From the NCBI GenBank assembly GCA_030018495.1, contig JASEFS010000015.1, forward strand, positions 1 through 53,374: a stretch of 53,374 nucleotides of DNA, written 5' to 3'. The DNA is from Deltaproteobacteria bacterium (GTDB lineage: Bacteria; Desulfobacterota; Desulfobaccia; Desulfobaccales; 0-14-0-80-60-11). Below the pieces are notes generated by a model. It saw nothing but the letters and a program-made list of their open reading frames with translations, made no database searches and was not told where the DNA came from. Shown here piece by piece: positions 34,143-42,753 of the stretch. The first letter of the stretch is position 1. Each line of letters begins with the position of its first letter. The position numbers and the translations under genes were made by a program.

Positions 34143-36383
34143 TCAGATTTGGTGACTTTTGATCAACAGGGCGGCGGCCCAGGCATGCAGGGCCCCCAAG
34201 CCGAATAGAGCCGGCAGAATTCCCCATACCGGGACGATAATGAGACTCATCCCTAGTGTACCCAGCGTCGCGCCCAGCAGGTCCACGGCATAAAACAGGC
34301 CGCCTGCCGGCGCGGCATCGGGAAGCGCCTGACGCCGGAGAGAGGCGCTGAGAGAAAAGATGCCCCCGCCCATGAACCCGGCCAGAGCCAGGAAGCCGAT
34401 GAATCCTCCCTGCAGCACAATCTCCGGCAAAGCCAGCCAGGGAGTTCTGGAGATGGCCCAAAGAATGCCTGCCAAAAACAGGGGCAATGCTGCCAAGCCG
34501 CCTTGCAAGGCTGCCAGGCGTCTGGTCAGGAAAAAAGAGGCGCCGCGTTGCCGCGCTCCCCAGGCTCCTCCGGCCCATAAACCCGCCATAAACGCGGCGA
34601 TCAGCAAGCCGAGCTGCCGGTAGAGGTAGCCCAGGTAAACCTGGTAGAGAATCAAAACCGCTACCTCCAGGGCCATGGTTCCCAGACCCATTAGTAAAAC
34701 CTGAATCAGGGAGTGCAGCCCGGCCCGTTTTTGGGGTATGGCCCAGGTGAGGGCGAGAGCCAGGCCGATTGCCAGCCAGACCGCGAACCAGGGCAGACTT
34801 TTCAAAGCAGCAAGAACGCCGGAAAGCGGCAATCCTTCCCGGGCGCTGGTGAGCAGCAGGTCATAAAAATAGCCTTTAGGGTGAAAATCGGTATTAACCT
34901 CCACCGGCTGCCGCTCCAAAACCGCCCTTAAGTATTGCTGCCTGGAAGGGGCCAGGTCCGTAAGCATATAATATTCCCGCACGTAGCGCAGGTCCAGGCG
35001 GCGTTCCTTCAGGCGCGCCGTCAGCACCTCCGGGTCCGCCGCCAAAACTCCTTGGCTGAGGGAACCGAAGAACCGCACTTGTTCACCGGGAAACACCAGC
35101 ACTTGCGGGAAGACCTGGTTGAGCGTGTGGCAGCCCAGGGCCAGATACGCGGCCCGCGGCGGACTGAGGCTGACAGTGCCGCCGCCGCTCAGGGCAAAGC
35201 TGAAAATCCCCTGGGGTTTCAGGCGCCGGGCCGCGATCTGAAAGAACTCCCGGCTATAAAAGCGGTTCAATTGGGCGCTGCCGGGCTCGGGCAGGTTCAG
35301 CAGAATAACATCATAGCGGTGTTTGCTTGAGGCCAAAAAGCGGCGGGCATCCTGGTAAAAAACCGCGACCCGTGAATCCCCGGCAAGATGGCGGGCGGCT
35401 TCCGGCACAAGCCTGGCGGCCAGGCGCACCAGCTCCGGGTCGAGCTCCACGTAATGGAGTTGCTTGACGCTTGGATGCTTCAGGACTTCCGGTATCAGAC
35501 CGGCAACGCCGCCGCCCAGGAGCAGGACCTGTTCAGGCCGGGGATGCTCCAAAAGAGCCAAGTGCACGGCATGTTCCGCGGACGCGGGGTCCGGATGGGT
35601 GAAGTGCCACACCTGGTTGGCGAAAAAGCTGAGCTGTTCCTTCTCCCGCGTGGCGGTAAGCAGGGCATAGGGGCTGTCCACGGTGGCGACGATTTGGCGG
35701 CCGGGCCACTGCCACCCCCGGGACCGCATATCCAGTTGCGAAGCCAGCAATAGAGCGATCCCGAGAACTATAGCTCCAAAAAGAAGTTTTCCTTGCCGGG
35801 TTAAAAGTGCGGCGGCCACCGCCAAAATCAAGCCCGCGCCCAAGGCGAGGGACAGATTGGCGAACTGGCCCATGAGCACGATCTGCAACAGGCCGATGCC
35901 CGCCGCGGCGCCGAGGGCCTCGGTGGCGTAAGTGCGGCCGACCGCGGCCTCTGGTTGAAACATGCTTTGGACCTGACAGGCAAAAGGGAAGAAGCAGCCG
36001 GACGCCAGGCCGAAGGGGGCCAGGACCACAAAAAACGTCCATAGCGCGGCGCCCGGCCCCGGAGCCTGACCGGCCGGAAAACCCAAGAGCGCGGGCAGCA
36101 GCCGCACCCCCAAAATGGTGCCGGGCAGGAGCAGCCCTAACAGGCAAAGCAGCGTCCCCAGGGAATTCAGGCGGGGGAAGAACCTGGCAGCCAGCCGGCC
36201 CCCGCCGAGACTGCCCAGACCGGTCCAAAAGAGCCAGGACCACAAGCCCAGGGCCAGTTTCAGCTCCTGCCCCTGGCAGATTACCAGAAGCTCCCTCAGG
36301 ATAAGGATTTGCCCGGTCAGAGTCCCGGCCCCGTAGGCCAGGATCAGACCCCGCAGCAAACTTGTCTGGGGCCGCGTACGCAT
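34143..36383 (-). CDS. Polytopic membrane protein with embedded spermidine-synthase-like domain
   Basis: About 746 residues from ATG 36383; GTG 36425 would add 14. Roughly seven membrane helices, a soluble SAM-dependent methyltransferase fold (VLLLGGGVAGLIPEVLKHP, LHYVELDPELVRLA) and another seven to eight helices. The fold is that of spermidine synthase, but GGGDGG has become GGGVAG and the catalytic Asp region of the second motif reads YDVILLNLPEP, without the usual Asp residues. Aminopropyl transfer to putrescine is therefore unlikely. Such fusions are widespread but their substrate is unknown. Confidence 0.8.
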   Translation of the reverse strand: MRTRPQTSLLRGLILAYGAGTLTGQILILRELLVICQGQELKLALGLWSWLFWTGLGSLGGGRLAARFFPRLNSLGTLLCLLGLLLPGTILGVRLLPALLGFPAGQAPGPGAALWTFFVVLAPFGLASGCFFPFACQVQSMFQPEAAVGRTYATEALGAAAGIGLLQIVLMGQFANLSLALGAGLILAVAAALLTRQGKLLFGAIVLGIALLLASQLDMRSRGWQWPGRQIVATVDSPYALLTATREKEQLSFFANQVWHFTHPDPASAEHAVHLALLEHPRPEQVLLLGGGVAGLIPEVLKHPSVKQLHYVELDPELVRLAARLVPEAARHLAGDSRVAVFYQDARRFLASSKHRYDVILLNLPEPGSAQLNRFYSREFFQIAARRLKPQGIFSFALSGGGTVSLSPPRAAYLALGCHTLNQVFPQVLVFPGEQVRFFGSLSQGVLAADPEVLTARLKERRLDLRYVREYYMLTDLAPSRQQYLRAVLERQPVEVNTDFHPKGYFYDLLLTSAREGLPLSGVLAALKSLPWFAVWLAIGLALALTWAIPQKRAGLHSLIQVLLMGLGTMALEVAVLILYQVYLGYLYRQLGLLIAAFMAGLWAGGAWGARQRGASFFLTRRLAALQGGLAALPLFLAGILWAISRTPWLALPEIVLQGGFIGFLALAGFMGGGIFSLSASLRRQALPDAAPAGGLFYAVDLLGATLGTLGMSLIIVPVWGILPALFGLGALHAWAAALLIKSHQI

Positions 36384-36446
36384 TTCAGCCTTGCAAGAAG
36401 GCATACCCAGGTTTAGGGTAGACACCGGACCAGGGCCGTAAACTTT

Positions 36447-36472
36447 AAGGGCGACCTGCGCGTCGCCCTTTT
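36447..36472 (-). terminator. Hairpin terminator between regulator and membrane protein genes
   Basis: AAGGGCGAC (36447-36455) and GTCGCCCTT (36462-36470) with a six-base loop. It lies about 55 bases after the NtrC-type gene and before the start of the next gene on the same strand. Confidence 0.6.
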
Positions 36473-36525
36473 AGCTCCGGAAGATTGGCACCTTCCGTTC
36501 AGAAAAACTTTTTGAAATTTGGACC

Positions 36526-37875
36526 CTAAACTCCAATATTGTAGCGTTTCAGTTTTTCCCGCAAGGTCTTGCGGTCTATGCCCAAGGCTCTGGCGGCTTC
36601 GCTCTTGTTTTGGGCAAATTTGTCGAGAACCCTGAGGATGTGCTCTCTTTCCAGGTCCTTGAGGGCCACCGGCTGACTTTCGGCGGGAGAAAAAGTGAAG
36701 AGGCCGGCGTAGACCAGGTCCGAAGGCTCCAGCATGGGGCCGTTGCTCAATACCACCAAACGCTCCATGGTGTTTTCCAGTTCCCGCACATTGCCGGGCC
36801 AGTCGTGCTTGATGATGAGCTCCATGGCCTCCGGCGAAATCCCCTGAATCGGCTTGCGCAGCCGGTTGGTGTATCTTTCCAGAAAATGCTGGGCCAAAAG
36901 AGGGATGTCGCTCTTGCGTTCCCTGAGCGGCGGCATCTGAATGCTGACCACATTGAGACGGTAGAAGAGGTCCCCCCGGAAGCTGGCGTCTTTGATGGCT
37001 TGGGCCAGGTCTTTGTTGGTGGCGGCAATAATGCGCACATCCACGCTGATCACCCGGTGGCTGCCCACTTTGGAGATCTTGCGCTCCTCTACGGCCCGGA
37101 GCAGCTTGGCCTGCACTTCCAGGCTGATGTTGCTGATCTCGTCGAAAAAGAGGGTGCCGTGTTGGGCCAACTCGAATTTGCCGATCTTATTGGCATCCGC
37201 GCCGGTGAAGGCCCCTTTGACGTGGCCGAACAGCTCGCTTTCGAACAAGGTCTCCACCAGGGTGCCGCAGTCCACGGTGATAAAAGGCCGGCGGGCCCGG
37301 GCGCTCAACTGGTGAATCCGCTGGGCCACCAAGCCCTTGCCGGTACCGGATTCGCCGGTGATGAGGACGGTGCTGTCGGTAGCGGCCACCCGTTTGACCA
37401 TCTCCATTACCCGGGCCATGGACTCGCTCTGGTACACGACGGTGGCCAGGCCGTCTTTGGATTTTAACGCCTGCCGCAGATAAATATTTTCCAGGTTGAG
37501 GCGGCGCTTCTCCAGAGCCCGGGCCACCAGGTATCTCAGGTCGTCCGGCGCGAAAGGTTTGGAAAGGAAGTGAAAGGCCCCGGATTTAATGGACTCCACC
37601 GCCGAAGGAATGGTGCCGTAGCCGCTGATGATGATGACTTCACTGTTCGTGTCCATGGCCTTGATGCGCTTCAAGGCTTCCAGGCCGTCGATGTCAGGCA
37701 TCACCAGGTCCAGCAGAATAACGTCGAAGGAGGCCCGCTCCAGCAGCGCCAGGGCCTCCCGGGCACTGGCGGCCATTTCCACCTGGAAGCCCTGGCGCGC
37801 CAGGATTTGATAGCAGGCTTCACGCAGGGCCTTGTCGTCGTCAATCACCAAAATCTGGGCCGTCAAATCAGTCAT
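36526..37875 (-). CDS. NtrC-family sigma54-dependent response regulator
   Basis: 449 residues. Order: receiver domain (1-120; ILVIDDDKALREA, phospho-Asp in DVILLDLVMPDIDG), AAA+ sigma54 activator domain (about 140-375; Walker A GESGTGKG, ELFGHVKGAFTGAD loop that contacts sigma54, Walker B GTLFFDEI) and Fis-type helix-turn-helix (KSEAARALGIDRKTLREKLK). Upon phosphorylation it should activate sigma54 promoters. AAGGGA precedes the ATG. No histidine kinase of the matching HisKA type is adjacent; the MEDS kinase (17658-19922) is one candidate partner. Confidence 0.94.
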   Translation of the reverse strand: MTDLTAQILVIDDDKALREACYQILARQGFQVEMAASAREALALLERASFDVILLDLVMPDIDGLEALKRIKAMDTNSEVIIISGYGTIPSAVESIKSGAFHFLSKPFAPDDLRYLVARALEKRRLNLENIYLRQALKSKDGLATVVYQSESMARVMEMVKRVAATDSTVLITGESGTGKGLVAQRIHQLSARARRPFITVDCGTLVETLFESELFGHVKGAFTGADANKIGKFELAQHGTLFFDEISNISLEVQAKLLRAVEERKISKVGSHRVISVDVRIIAATNKDLAQAIKDASFRGDLFYRLNVVSIQMPPLRERKSDIPLLAQHFLERYTNRLRKPIQGISPEAMELIIKHDWPGNVRELENTMERLVVLSNGPMLEPSDLVYAGLFTFSPAESQPVALKDLEREHILRVLDKFAQNKSEAARALGIDRKTLREKLKRYNIGV

Positions 37876-38058
37876 GTTCCCTTGTACTTCAACTTCCTGT
37901 TATCTTTAAATTTCTTAAAGTTTAGTAACAATGCTTTTACCTGTCAAGGACAAGGGAAATGTCTCTGTTATCTAACCAAGCATTTTATAAGGAAAAAATC
38001 TTTTGAAAGCCCGGCTTGCAGTAATATAAAGAAGACAAACTGTTAACGGAGGGCGCTT

Positions 38059-38679
38059 ATGAGGAAAAAACCGGCAGAATCAAACATCAGTCCGCCTCGC
38101 CCCCCACTGACTGATGACGATATTTACGAGGCTATGAAGAAAATTCCGGGATACCTGGACATCACCCCCGGGGATTTCAAAGAAGTGTACCGGCTGGCCT
38201 ATGAGCACGCCCTGGAACGCCTCACCACGTCGGTGCAGGTCAGGGATATCATGGCCCGTCAGGTGGTGTCGGTAAGTGCGGACGCGCCTTTGGCCGAAGT
38301 GGCCGAGGTCATGGGGCGAAACGGCGTCTCGGGGGTGCCGGTGGTGGACGCCGGAGGCAAGGTGGTGGGCGTCATTTCCGAAAAGGACTTTTTGGTGCGC
38401 ATGGGTGTGAAAAGCCCTAAAAATTTTATGAGCGTGGTGGCGGAATGTCTCCAGGTCAGGAAATGTGTGGCTTTGCCCATGCGCAGCCAACGGGCCGCGG
38501 ATATCATGAGCAAGCCCGCGGTGACTGTGGGAGCCGATACGCCGCTTAATGCCGTGTCCCGGATTCTGGTGGACAAGGGCATCAACCGGGTGCCGGTGGT
38601 GGACTCCGAGGGCCGGCTCATCGGCCTCGTCTCCCGGGCGGACATCGTCAAGGCCGCCCGGCAGGGGACCGCGCCATGA
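38059..38679 (+). CDS. CBS-domain pair protein
   Basis: 206 residues. A helical N-terminus (about 20-60) precedes two CBS domains (about 65-120 and 148-200; VRDIMARQVVSVSADAPL, GVPVVDAGGKVVGVISEKDF, ADIMSKPAVTVGADTPL, RVPVVDSEGRLIGLVSRADIV). CBS pairs bind adenosine nucleotides and regulate a partner. Its stop overlaps the start of the HPP membrane gene, so it probably regulates that protein. Confidence 0.88.
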   Translation: MRKKPAESNISPPRPPLTDDDIYEAMKKIPGYLDITPGDFKEVYRLAYEHALERLTTSVQVRDIMARQVVSVSADAPLAEVAEVMGRNGVSGVPVVDAGGKVVGVISEKDFLVRMGVKSPKNFMSVVAECLQVRKCVALPMRSQRAADIMSKPAVTVGADTPLNAVSRILVDKGINRVPVVDSEGRLIGLVSRADIVKAARQGTAP

Positions 38680-39218
38680 TGGCTCGGTATTTCCGCAAGA
38701 TGGCCGGAACCGCCAAAAGCCCGCCCGGCGTGAGTCTGGCTGAAATAGTCTGGTCCTGGGTCGGCGCCTTCCTGGGCATCGGCGCGGTGGCATATCTCAA
38801 TTATCGATTTCTGGAAGGCACGCCGCTGCTCCTGATCATCGGCTCCTTCGGGGCCTCGGCGGTGCTGATTTACGGGGCCACCAAAAGCCCTTTGGCCCAG
38901 CCCCGCAACCTTATCGGGGGTCATATCATCTCGGCCCTGATCGGGGTGGCTGCCTTTAAGCTCCTGCACTCCCATTTGTGGCTGGCCGCGGCGGTGGCGG
39001 TGGCTACCAGCATCGCGCTGATGCATGCCACCAAAACCCTGCATCCCCCCGGAGGCGCCACGGCCCTGATCGCGGTCATCAGCGGCGAGAAAGTTGCCAA
39101 CCTGGGTTTCTTTTATGCGGTAATGCCGGTGGGAGCCGGAGCCGCAATCTTGCTCATCGTGGCCCTCATCGTCAACAACCTGGCCCCGGAGCGGAAATAT
39201 CCCGAGTTCTGGTGGTAG
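38676..39218 (+). CDS. HPP family membrane protein
   Basis: 180 residues with about five membrane segments and the family signature LHPPGGATAL. The HPP family includes proteins reported as nitrite transporters in chloroplasts and a cyanobacterium. In many bacteria HPP and CBS domains are fused in one chain, but here they are two genes overlapping by four bases (ATGA), with CBS first. Given nrfHA about 11 kb away, nitrite handling is a hypothesis only. Confidence 0.85.
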   Translation: MMARYFRKMAGTAKSPPGVSLAEIVWSWVGAFLGIGAVAYLNYRFLEGTPLLLIIGSFGASAVLIYGATKSPLAQPRNLIGGHIISALIGVAAFKLLHSHLWLAAAVAVATSIALMHATKTLHPPGGATALIAVISGEKVANLGFFYAVMPVGAGAAILLIVALIVNNLAPERKYPEFWW

Positions 39219-39374
39219 CGGACCTGGCTGATTTTCCCCTCAATTCAGGAAAAATGAGATAGTATTGAATATCTCTGTGCAGGGGGAAGATTTTCGCAAG
39301 CCGGTCCTGGAGGCGAAACAGGTTTTAAGTCCTTTTCCCCTTCGAGGGCGATTTCACGACCATATTAATAAATA

Positions 39375-40094
39375 ATGTCCGTCAACCTGTTTATCCCTTG
39401 CTTTATTGATCAACTTGCCCCTGAAATCGGCGGGTCGCTGGCCGACTTGCTGACTTGCCTGGAGGTCCCCTGGGAGTACCCCGGGGACCAGACCTGCTGC
39501 GGCCAGTTCGCTTTGACGGTTGGCGATTTTCCCACGGCCCGCCGGCTCATGCGCCATTTTATGAGAGTCTTCGCTGAAGCCGAAGCCATCGTGTGCCCCA
39601 GCGCTTCCTGCACCCTGATGGTGCGGCGCTGTTATCCAAAACTGGCCGAAAGCCTTGAGGAGAAGCGGCTGGCTGAGAAGGTTGCCGCCCGCACCCTGGA
39701 GCTGAGCGAATGGCTGGCGGCGCAAGGGCCTTTGCCCTGGACGCCGATTTTCAGCGGCGACCTGGTCTTGCATCATTCCTGCAAAGCCCGGCAGTTGGGA
39801 ACCCTGGCCGGCGCCTCCCGGCTGCTGGCTCAGGTCCAAGGGTTGACCATCAAGGAGGTTTCGCCGTATTATCCCTGTTGCGGTTTCGGCGGGGCCTTCA
39901 AATATCAGCACCCGGACATCGCCCAAACCATAGGCGAAGCTTATCTGGAAGCGGTTCAAGAGACCGGCGCCCGCGGCGTGGTATCTCTCGATTATAGCTG
40001 TTTGATGCATTTGCGTTCGGTGGCCGCGGTTTGTGGCTTGAACCTGAACTTTTTTCATCTGGCGGAACTGGTCCTGCCTCCCCGGAATCGGTAA
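39375..40094 (+). CDS. CCG-domain Fe-S protein, LutA/YkgE-like
   Basis: 239 residues with two cysteine-rich CCG domains (PGDQTCCGQF, CPSASCTLM; LHHSCKARQLG, YYPCCGFGG, DYSCLMHL). It matches LutA/YkgE, a subunit of the LutABC L-lactate oxidation system, and is related to HdrB-type proteins. No lutB or lutC gene is adjacent, so it may serve another oxidoreductase. No clear ribosome site before the ATG. Confidence 0.85.
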   Translation: MSVNLFIPCFIDQLAPEIGGSLADLLTCLEVPWEYPGDQTCCGQFALTVGDFPTARRLMRHFMRVFAEAEAIVCPSASCTLMVRRCYPKLAESLEEKRLAEKVAARTLELSEWLAAQGPLPWTPIFSGDLVLHHSCKARQLGTLAGASRLLAQVQGLTIKEVSPYYPCCGFGGAFKYQHPDIAQTIGEAYLEAVQETGARGVVSLDYSCLMHLRSVAAVCGLNLNFFHLAELVLPPRNR

Positions 40095-40156
40095 GTTCTT
40101 TTGCAGGCGGCGCACAACGCACCGGCAGCAGGCCCCATTATGGAAAGGAGCAAGGC

Positions 40157-41020
40157 ATGAGAAGACTTCTTGCTGGTTTTGGCGTTCTGGCGGTTTTGTG
40201 CATGATCGGCGGATCTTTTTCGGAGGCGGCCGGGGCAGAGCCCCAGGAGAAAATCGGGTCCTATTACCTGAACCGGGGGATTAGATATCTGGCCCGGGAC
40301 GACTACGAGGCCGCGGCGGCCGATCTGACCCAGGCCATTGCCCGGAATCCCGAATCAGCGGAGGCCTATTTTAACCGCGGGGTGGCCTACCGCCATATGA
40401 ACCGGCTGCCGGAGGCCCTGGCCGACCTAAACAAAGCTTTGGCCTTGAACCCGAAAATGGCCGAGGCCTATCTCAGCCGCGGAGTGGTTTACAGCGATCA
40501 AGGGGAAAATGATCTGGCTCTGGTGGATTACACCCGGGCCATCAATCTGAAAGCCGACCTGGGCCTGGCGTATTTCAACCGGGGCATTGTCCACCTGCGC
40601 CAAGGGAATTACACCCAGGCCGTGGCGGATTTCGACCAGGCGCTGAAAATAAATCCTGATAAAGCCGAGGTGTATGTCAACCGGGGGGTCGCCCATAAAC
40701 AATTAGGCCGGAGTGACCGGGCCTTGGCGGATTACGATCAGGCCTTACGCCTCAACCCCCAATTGGCCGAAGCTTATCTTAACCGCGGCCTGGTTTACGG
40801 GCAAAAAGGCGATTATAATCGAGCTGTCGCCGACTTTGACAAGGCACTAAAAATAAATCCCAAATCGGTGGAAGCCTACCAGAGCCGGGCCGTAGCCTAT
40901 TATTCCAAAAAGGATTACGCCAAAGCCTGGGAGGATGTCCAAAGCGCCAGAGACCTGGGCGGGGAATTCCCGCCGGAATTCCTGCAAGCCCTAAGGACAG
41001 CCTCAGGCCGGGAAAACTGA
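40157..41020 (+). CDS. Exported TPR protein with seven repeats
   Basis: 287 residues from ATG 40157, chosen because GAAAGGAG lies upstream and a signal peptide follows (LLAGFGVLAVLCMIGGSFSEAAGA). Seven tetratricopeptide repeats (pattern AEAYxNRGxxYxxxGxxxxAxxDxxxAxxxNP) fill the rest. TPR solenoids bind partner proteins; it acts in the periplasm or at the membrane. It is followed by a good terminator. Confidence 0.9.
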   Translation: MRRLLAGFGVLAVLCMIGGSFSEAAGAEPQEKIGSYYLNRGIRYLARDDYEAAAADLTQAIARNPESAEAYFNRGVAYRHMNRLPEALADLNKALALNPKMAEAYLSRGVVYSDQGENDLALVDYTRAINLKADLGLAYFNRGIVHLRQGNYTQAVADFDQALKINPDKAEVYVNRGVAHKQLGRSDRALADYDQALRLNPQLAEAYLNRGLVYGQKGDYNRAVADFDKALKINPKSVEAYQSRAVAYYSKKDYAKAWEDVQSARDLGGEFPPEFLQALRTASGREN

Positions 41021-41059
41021 CCGACCGGAATTTGATTTCCCAAACGCCTTTTAACACAG

Positions 41060-41090
41060 ACCCAGGGGAAAACCCTGGGTTCGTTTTTTT
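41060..41090 (+). terminator. Intrinsic terminator after the TPR gene
   Basis: ACCCAGGG (41060-41067), loop GAAAA, CCCTGGGT (41073-41080), then TCG and a run of seven T. Confidence 0.88.
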
Positions 41091-41141
41091 AGATGCTTAA
41101 AAATTAACTGAGGACGGATTTTTGCTTCATTTTTTGTCTGC

Positions 41142-41183
41142 TTGACTTAGGTCAGAGCGCGGCCTGCGGCGATTGTTTATATT
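41142..41183 (+). promoter_or_regulatory. Fnr/HcpR-type site centred at -41.5 of a putative promoter
   Basis: TTGAC-TTAG-GTCAG (41142-41155) matches nine of ten positions of the TTGACnnnnGTCAA pattern described for HcpR regulators of sulfate reducers. A -10 box TATATT lies at 41178-41183; a start at about 41190 places the palindrome centre at -41.5, the class II activator position. It precedes the ferredoxin operon. Confidence 0.55.
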
Positions 41184-41238
41184 GCAATTAAAGAGTGGTT
41201 GAATCAGCCACGCTGACAATGACGCTGAGGGAAAAATT

Positions 41239-41979
41239 ATGGCTAAGCGGCAAATCATCAAAATCGACCAGGAAAAGTGTGACGGCTGCGGTATGTGTGT
41301 GCCGTCCTGCGCTGAGGGGGCCATTGAGATCGTGGACGGCAAGGCTCAACTGGTGGCCGAGAAGTTCTGCGACGGCTTGGGCGCCTGTCTGGGCGAATGC
41401 CCCCAGGGCGCGCTGACCATAGAGGAGCGGGAGGCGGAGGAGTTCACCGGGCCGGCCCCGGGCTCGCCCGCAGCCCTGGAACATGGAACCCATGAGGCCC
41501 CTGAGGCCGCCGCGGCCGAGGAGCCGGTTTTCGTCTGCCCCGGCAGCCAGATGCGCCAGTTCGAGCGCGCCGGCACGCCGGAGGGCGGGCCGTCGGCCCT
41601 GACTCACTGGCCGGTGAAGCTCAGGCTGGTGGCCCCTAAAGCGCCCTTCCTCAAAGGGGCCGACCTGCTGGTGGCCGCGGATTGCGCCGCGTTCGCCGCC
41701 GGGGACTTCCATGCCAAATATCTGGCGGGCCGGGCCGTGGTTTGCGGCTGCCCCAAGTTCGAAGACCTGGAGGAAAGCACGACCAAGCTGACCGCCATCC
41801 TCAAGGAAAACGACATCCAAGGCATCACCATCGTCAACATGGAGGTGCCCTGCTGTCAGGGATTGGTGCAGGCGGTGCGCCAGGCCATGGTCGCCGCGGG
41901 GAAGGTCCTGCCGGTGAGCATTTGCACCCTGGGGGCCGCGGGTCAGGTGGTGCAGCAGCAGAAGATCAAAGGGAAATGA
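41239..41979 (+). CDS. Ferredoxin-domain protein (FrdX-like)
   Basis: 246 residues. The N-terminal region has one full [4Fe-4S] motif (CDGCGMCVPSC) and an incomplete second one (CDGLGACLGEC), where a Cys is replaced by Leu. Later Cys pairs (VFVCPGS, VCGCPKF, VPCCQG) suggest further metal binding. Such proteins accompany hcp in HcpR regulons of sulfate reducers and are linked to nitrosative stress; no hcp gene is in this window. It precedes the next gene by nine bases, forming an operon. Confidence 0.8.
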   Translation: MAKRQIIKIDQEKCDGCGMCVPSCAEGAIEIVDGKAQLVAEKFCDGLGACLGECPQGALTIEEREAEEFTGPAPGSPAALEHGTHEAPEAAAAEEPVFVCPGSQMRQFERAGTPEGGPSALTHWPVKLRLVAPKAPFLKGADLLVAADCAAFAAGDFHAKYLAGRAVVCGCPKFEDLEESTTKLTAILKENDIQGITIVNMEVPCCQGLVQAVRQAMVAAGKVLPVSICTLGAAGQVVQQQKIKGK

Positions 41980-41988
41980 GGCGAGATT

Positions 41989-42606
41989 ATGGAACAGATC
42001 AAGTGTCCCGGTCAGGATACCCGCCACTGGAAGCCGGGAGATATCTTTACGGCTGAATGCCCCAAGTGCGGGGCGGAGATCGAATTTTTCAAGGACGACA
42101 CCCGGCGGCGCTGCGCCTGGTGCGGCCACCTTTTCTACAATCCCAAGATCGAGCTGGGCTGCGCCGAGTGGTGCCAGTACGCGGACAAGTGCGTCCCCGA
42201 CCTGGTGAAGGAAAAGCAGGCCATGCAGTCCTTCAAGGAAATCCTGCTGACAAAGGTCAAGGATATCCTGGCGGGGGACGCGGCAGGCCGGGAGCGCCTG
42301 GACCAGGCGGTCAAATATGCCGCCGAACTGCTCAAGGCAGAGGGCGGCGACCCCAAGGTGGTGTTCGCCGCGGTGATCCTCAAGCCGGTGAGTTTGTCGC
42401 AAGCCAGGGAGCTCTTGGCGGAATTGGAGACCGAGCCGGAGATTGCAGCCGACGTCATCAGCATCCTGGACGGCTCGGCCCCGGAGAAAGATGCCAACGC
42501 CCGGCTGGTTCAGGATGTCCTTACCCTGGTGGCGGCCAAACCTGAGGAAGGCAGGCAATTTGCCACCCGCACGGCCCAGCGCCTGGCCGCGGCGGCGGTG
42601 TCTTAA
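41989..42606 (+). CDS. Zinc-ribbon protein with HD-like helical domain lacking HD residues
   Basis: 205 residues. The N-terminus has two rubredoxin-like knuckles (ECPKCGAE and RCAWCGHL), followed by GCAEWCQYADKC. The C-terminal helical part (AVKYAAELLKAEGGDPKVVFAAVILKP) resembles HD-domain proteins, in which the segment normally reads AALLHDIG; here AAVILKPV lacks both His and Asp, so hydrolase activity is unlikely. GAGGCGAG lies before the ATG. It is co-transcribed with the ferredoxin gene and may be an electron-transfer or scaffold partner. Confidence 0.7.
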   Translation: MEQIKCPGQDTRHWKPGDIFTAECPKCGAEIEFFKDDTRRRCAWCGHLFYNPKIELGCAEWCQYADKCVPDLVKEKQAMQSFKEILLTKVKDILAGDAAGRERLDQAVKYAAELLKAEGGDPKVVFAAVILKPVSLSQARELLAELETEPEIAADVISILDGSAPEKDANARLVQDVLTLVAAKPEEGRQFATRTAQRLAAAAVS

Positions 42607-42753
42607 TCCAGGGCTCAACCGGCAGGCCGGCCCCATTTTACTCCTCCAAGGAGGCGCGGGCCGGTCTGCTTAAGCTTCTCTTGCACTCCCTCCGCTGGCC
42701 TCCTGCTTGAAAAAGTAGCATTCCCCGGCAAAAAATATTTATACTTTCAGGTC

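Noticed and set aside
37876-38058. Possible sigma54 promoter (CGGCTTGCA) between the NtrC-type and CBS genes
   Set aside because: TTGCA is present but no GG occurs at the required distance upstream.
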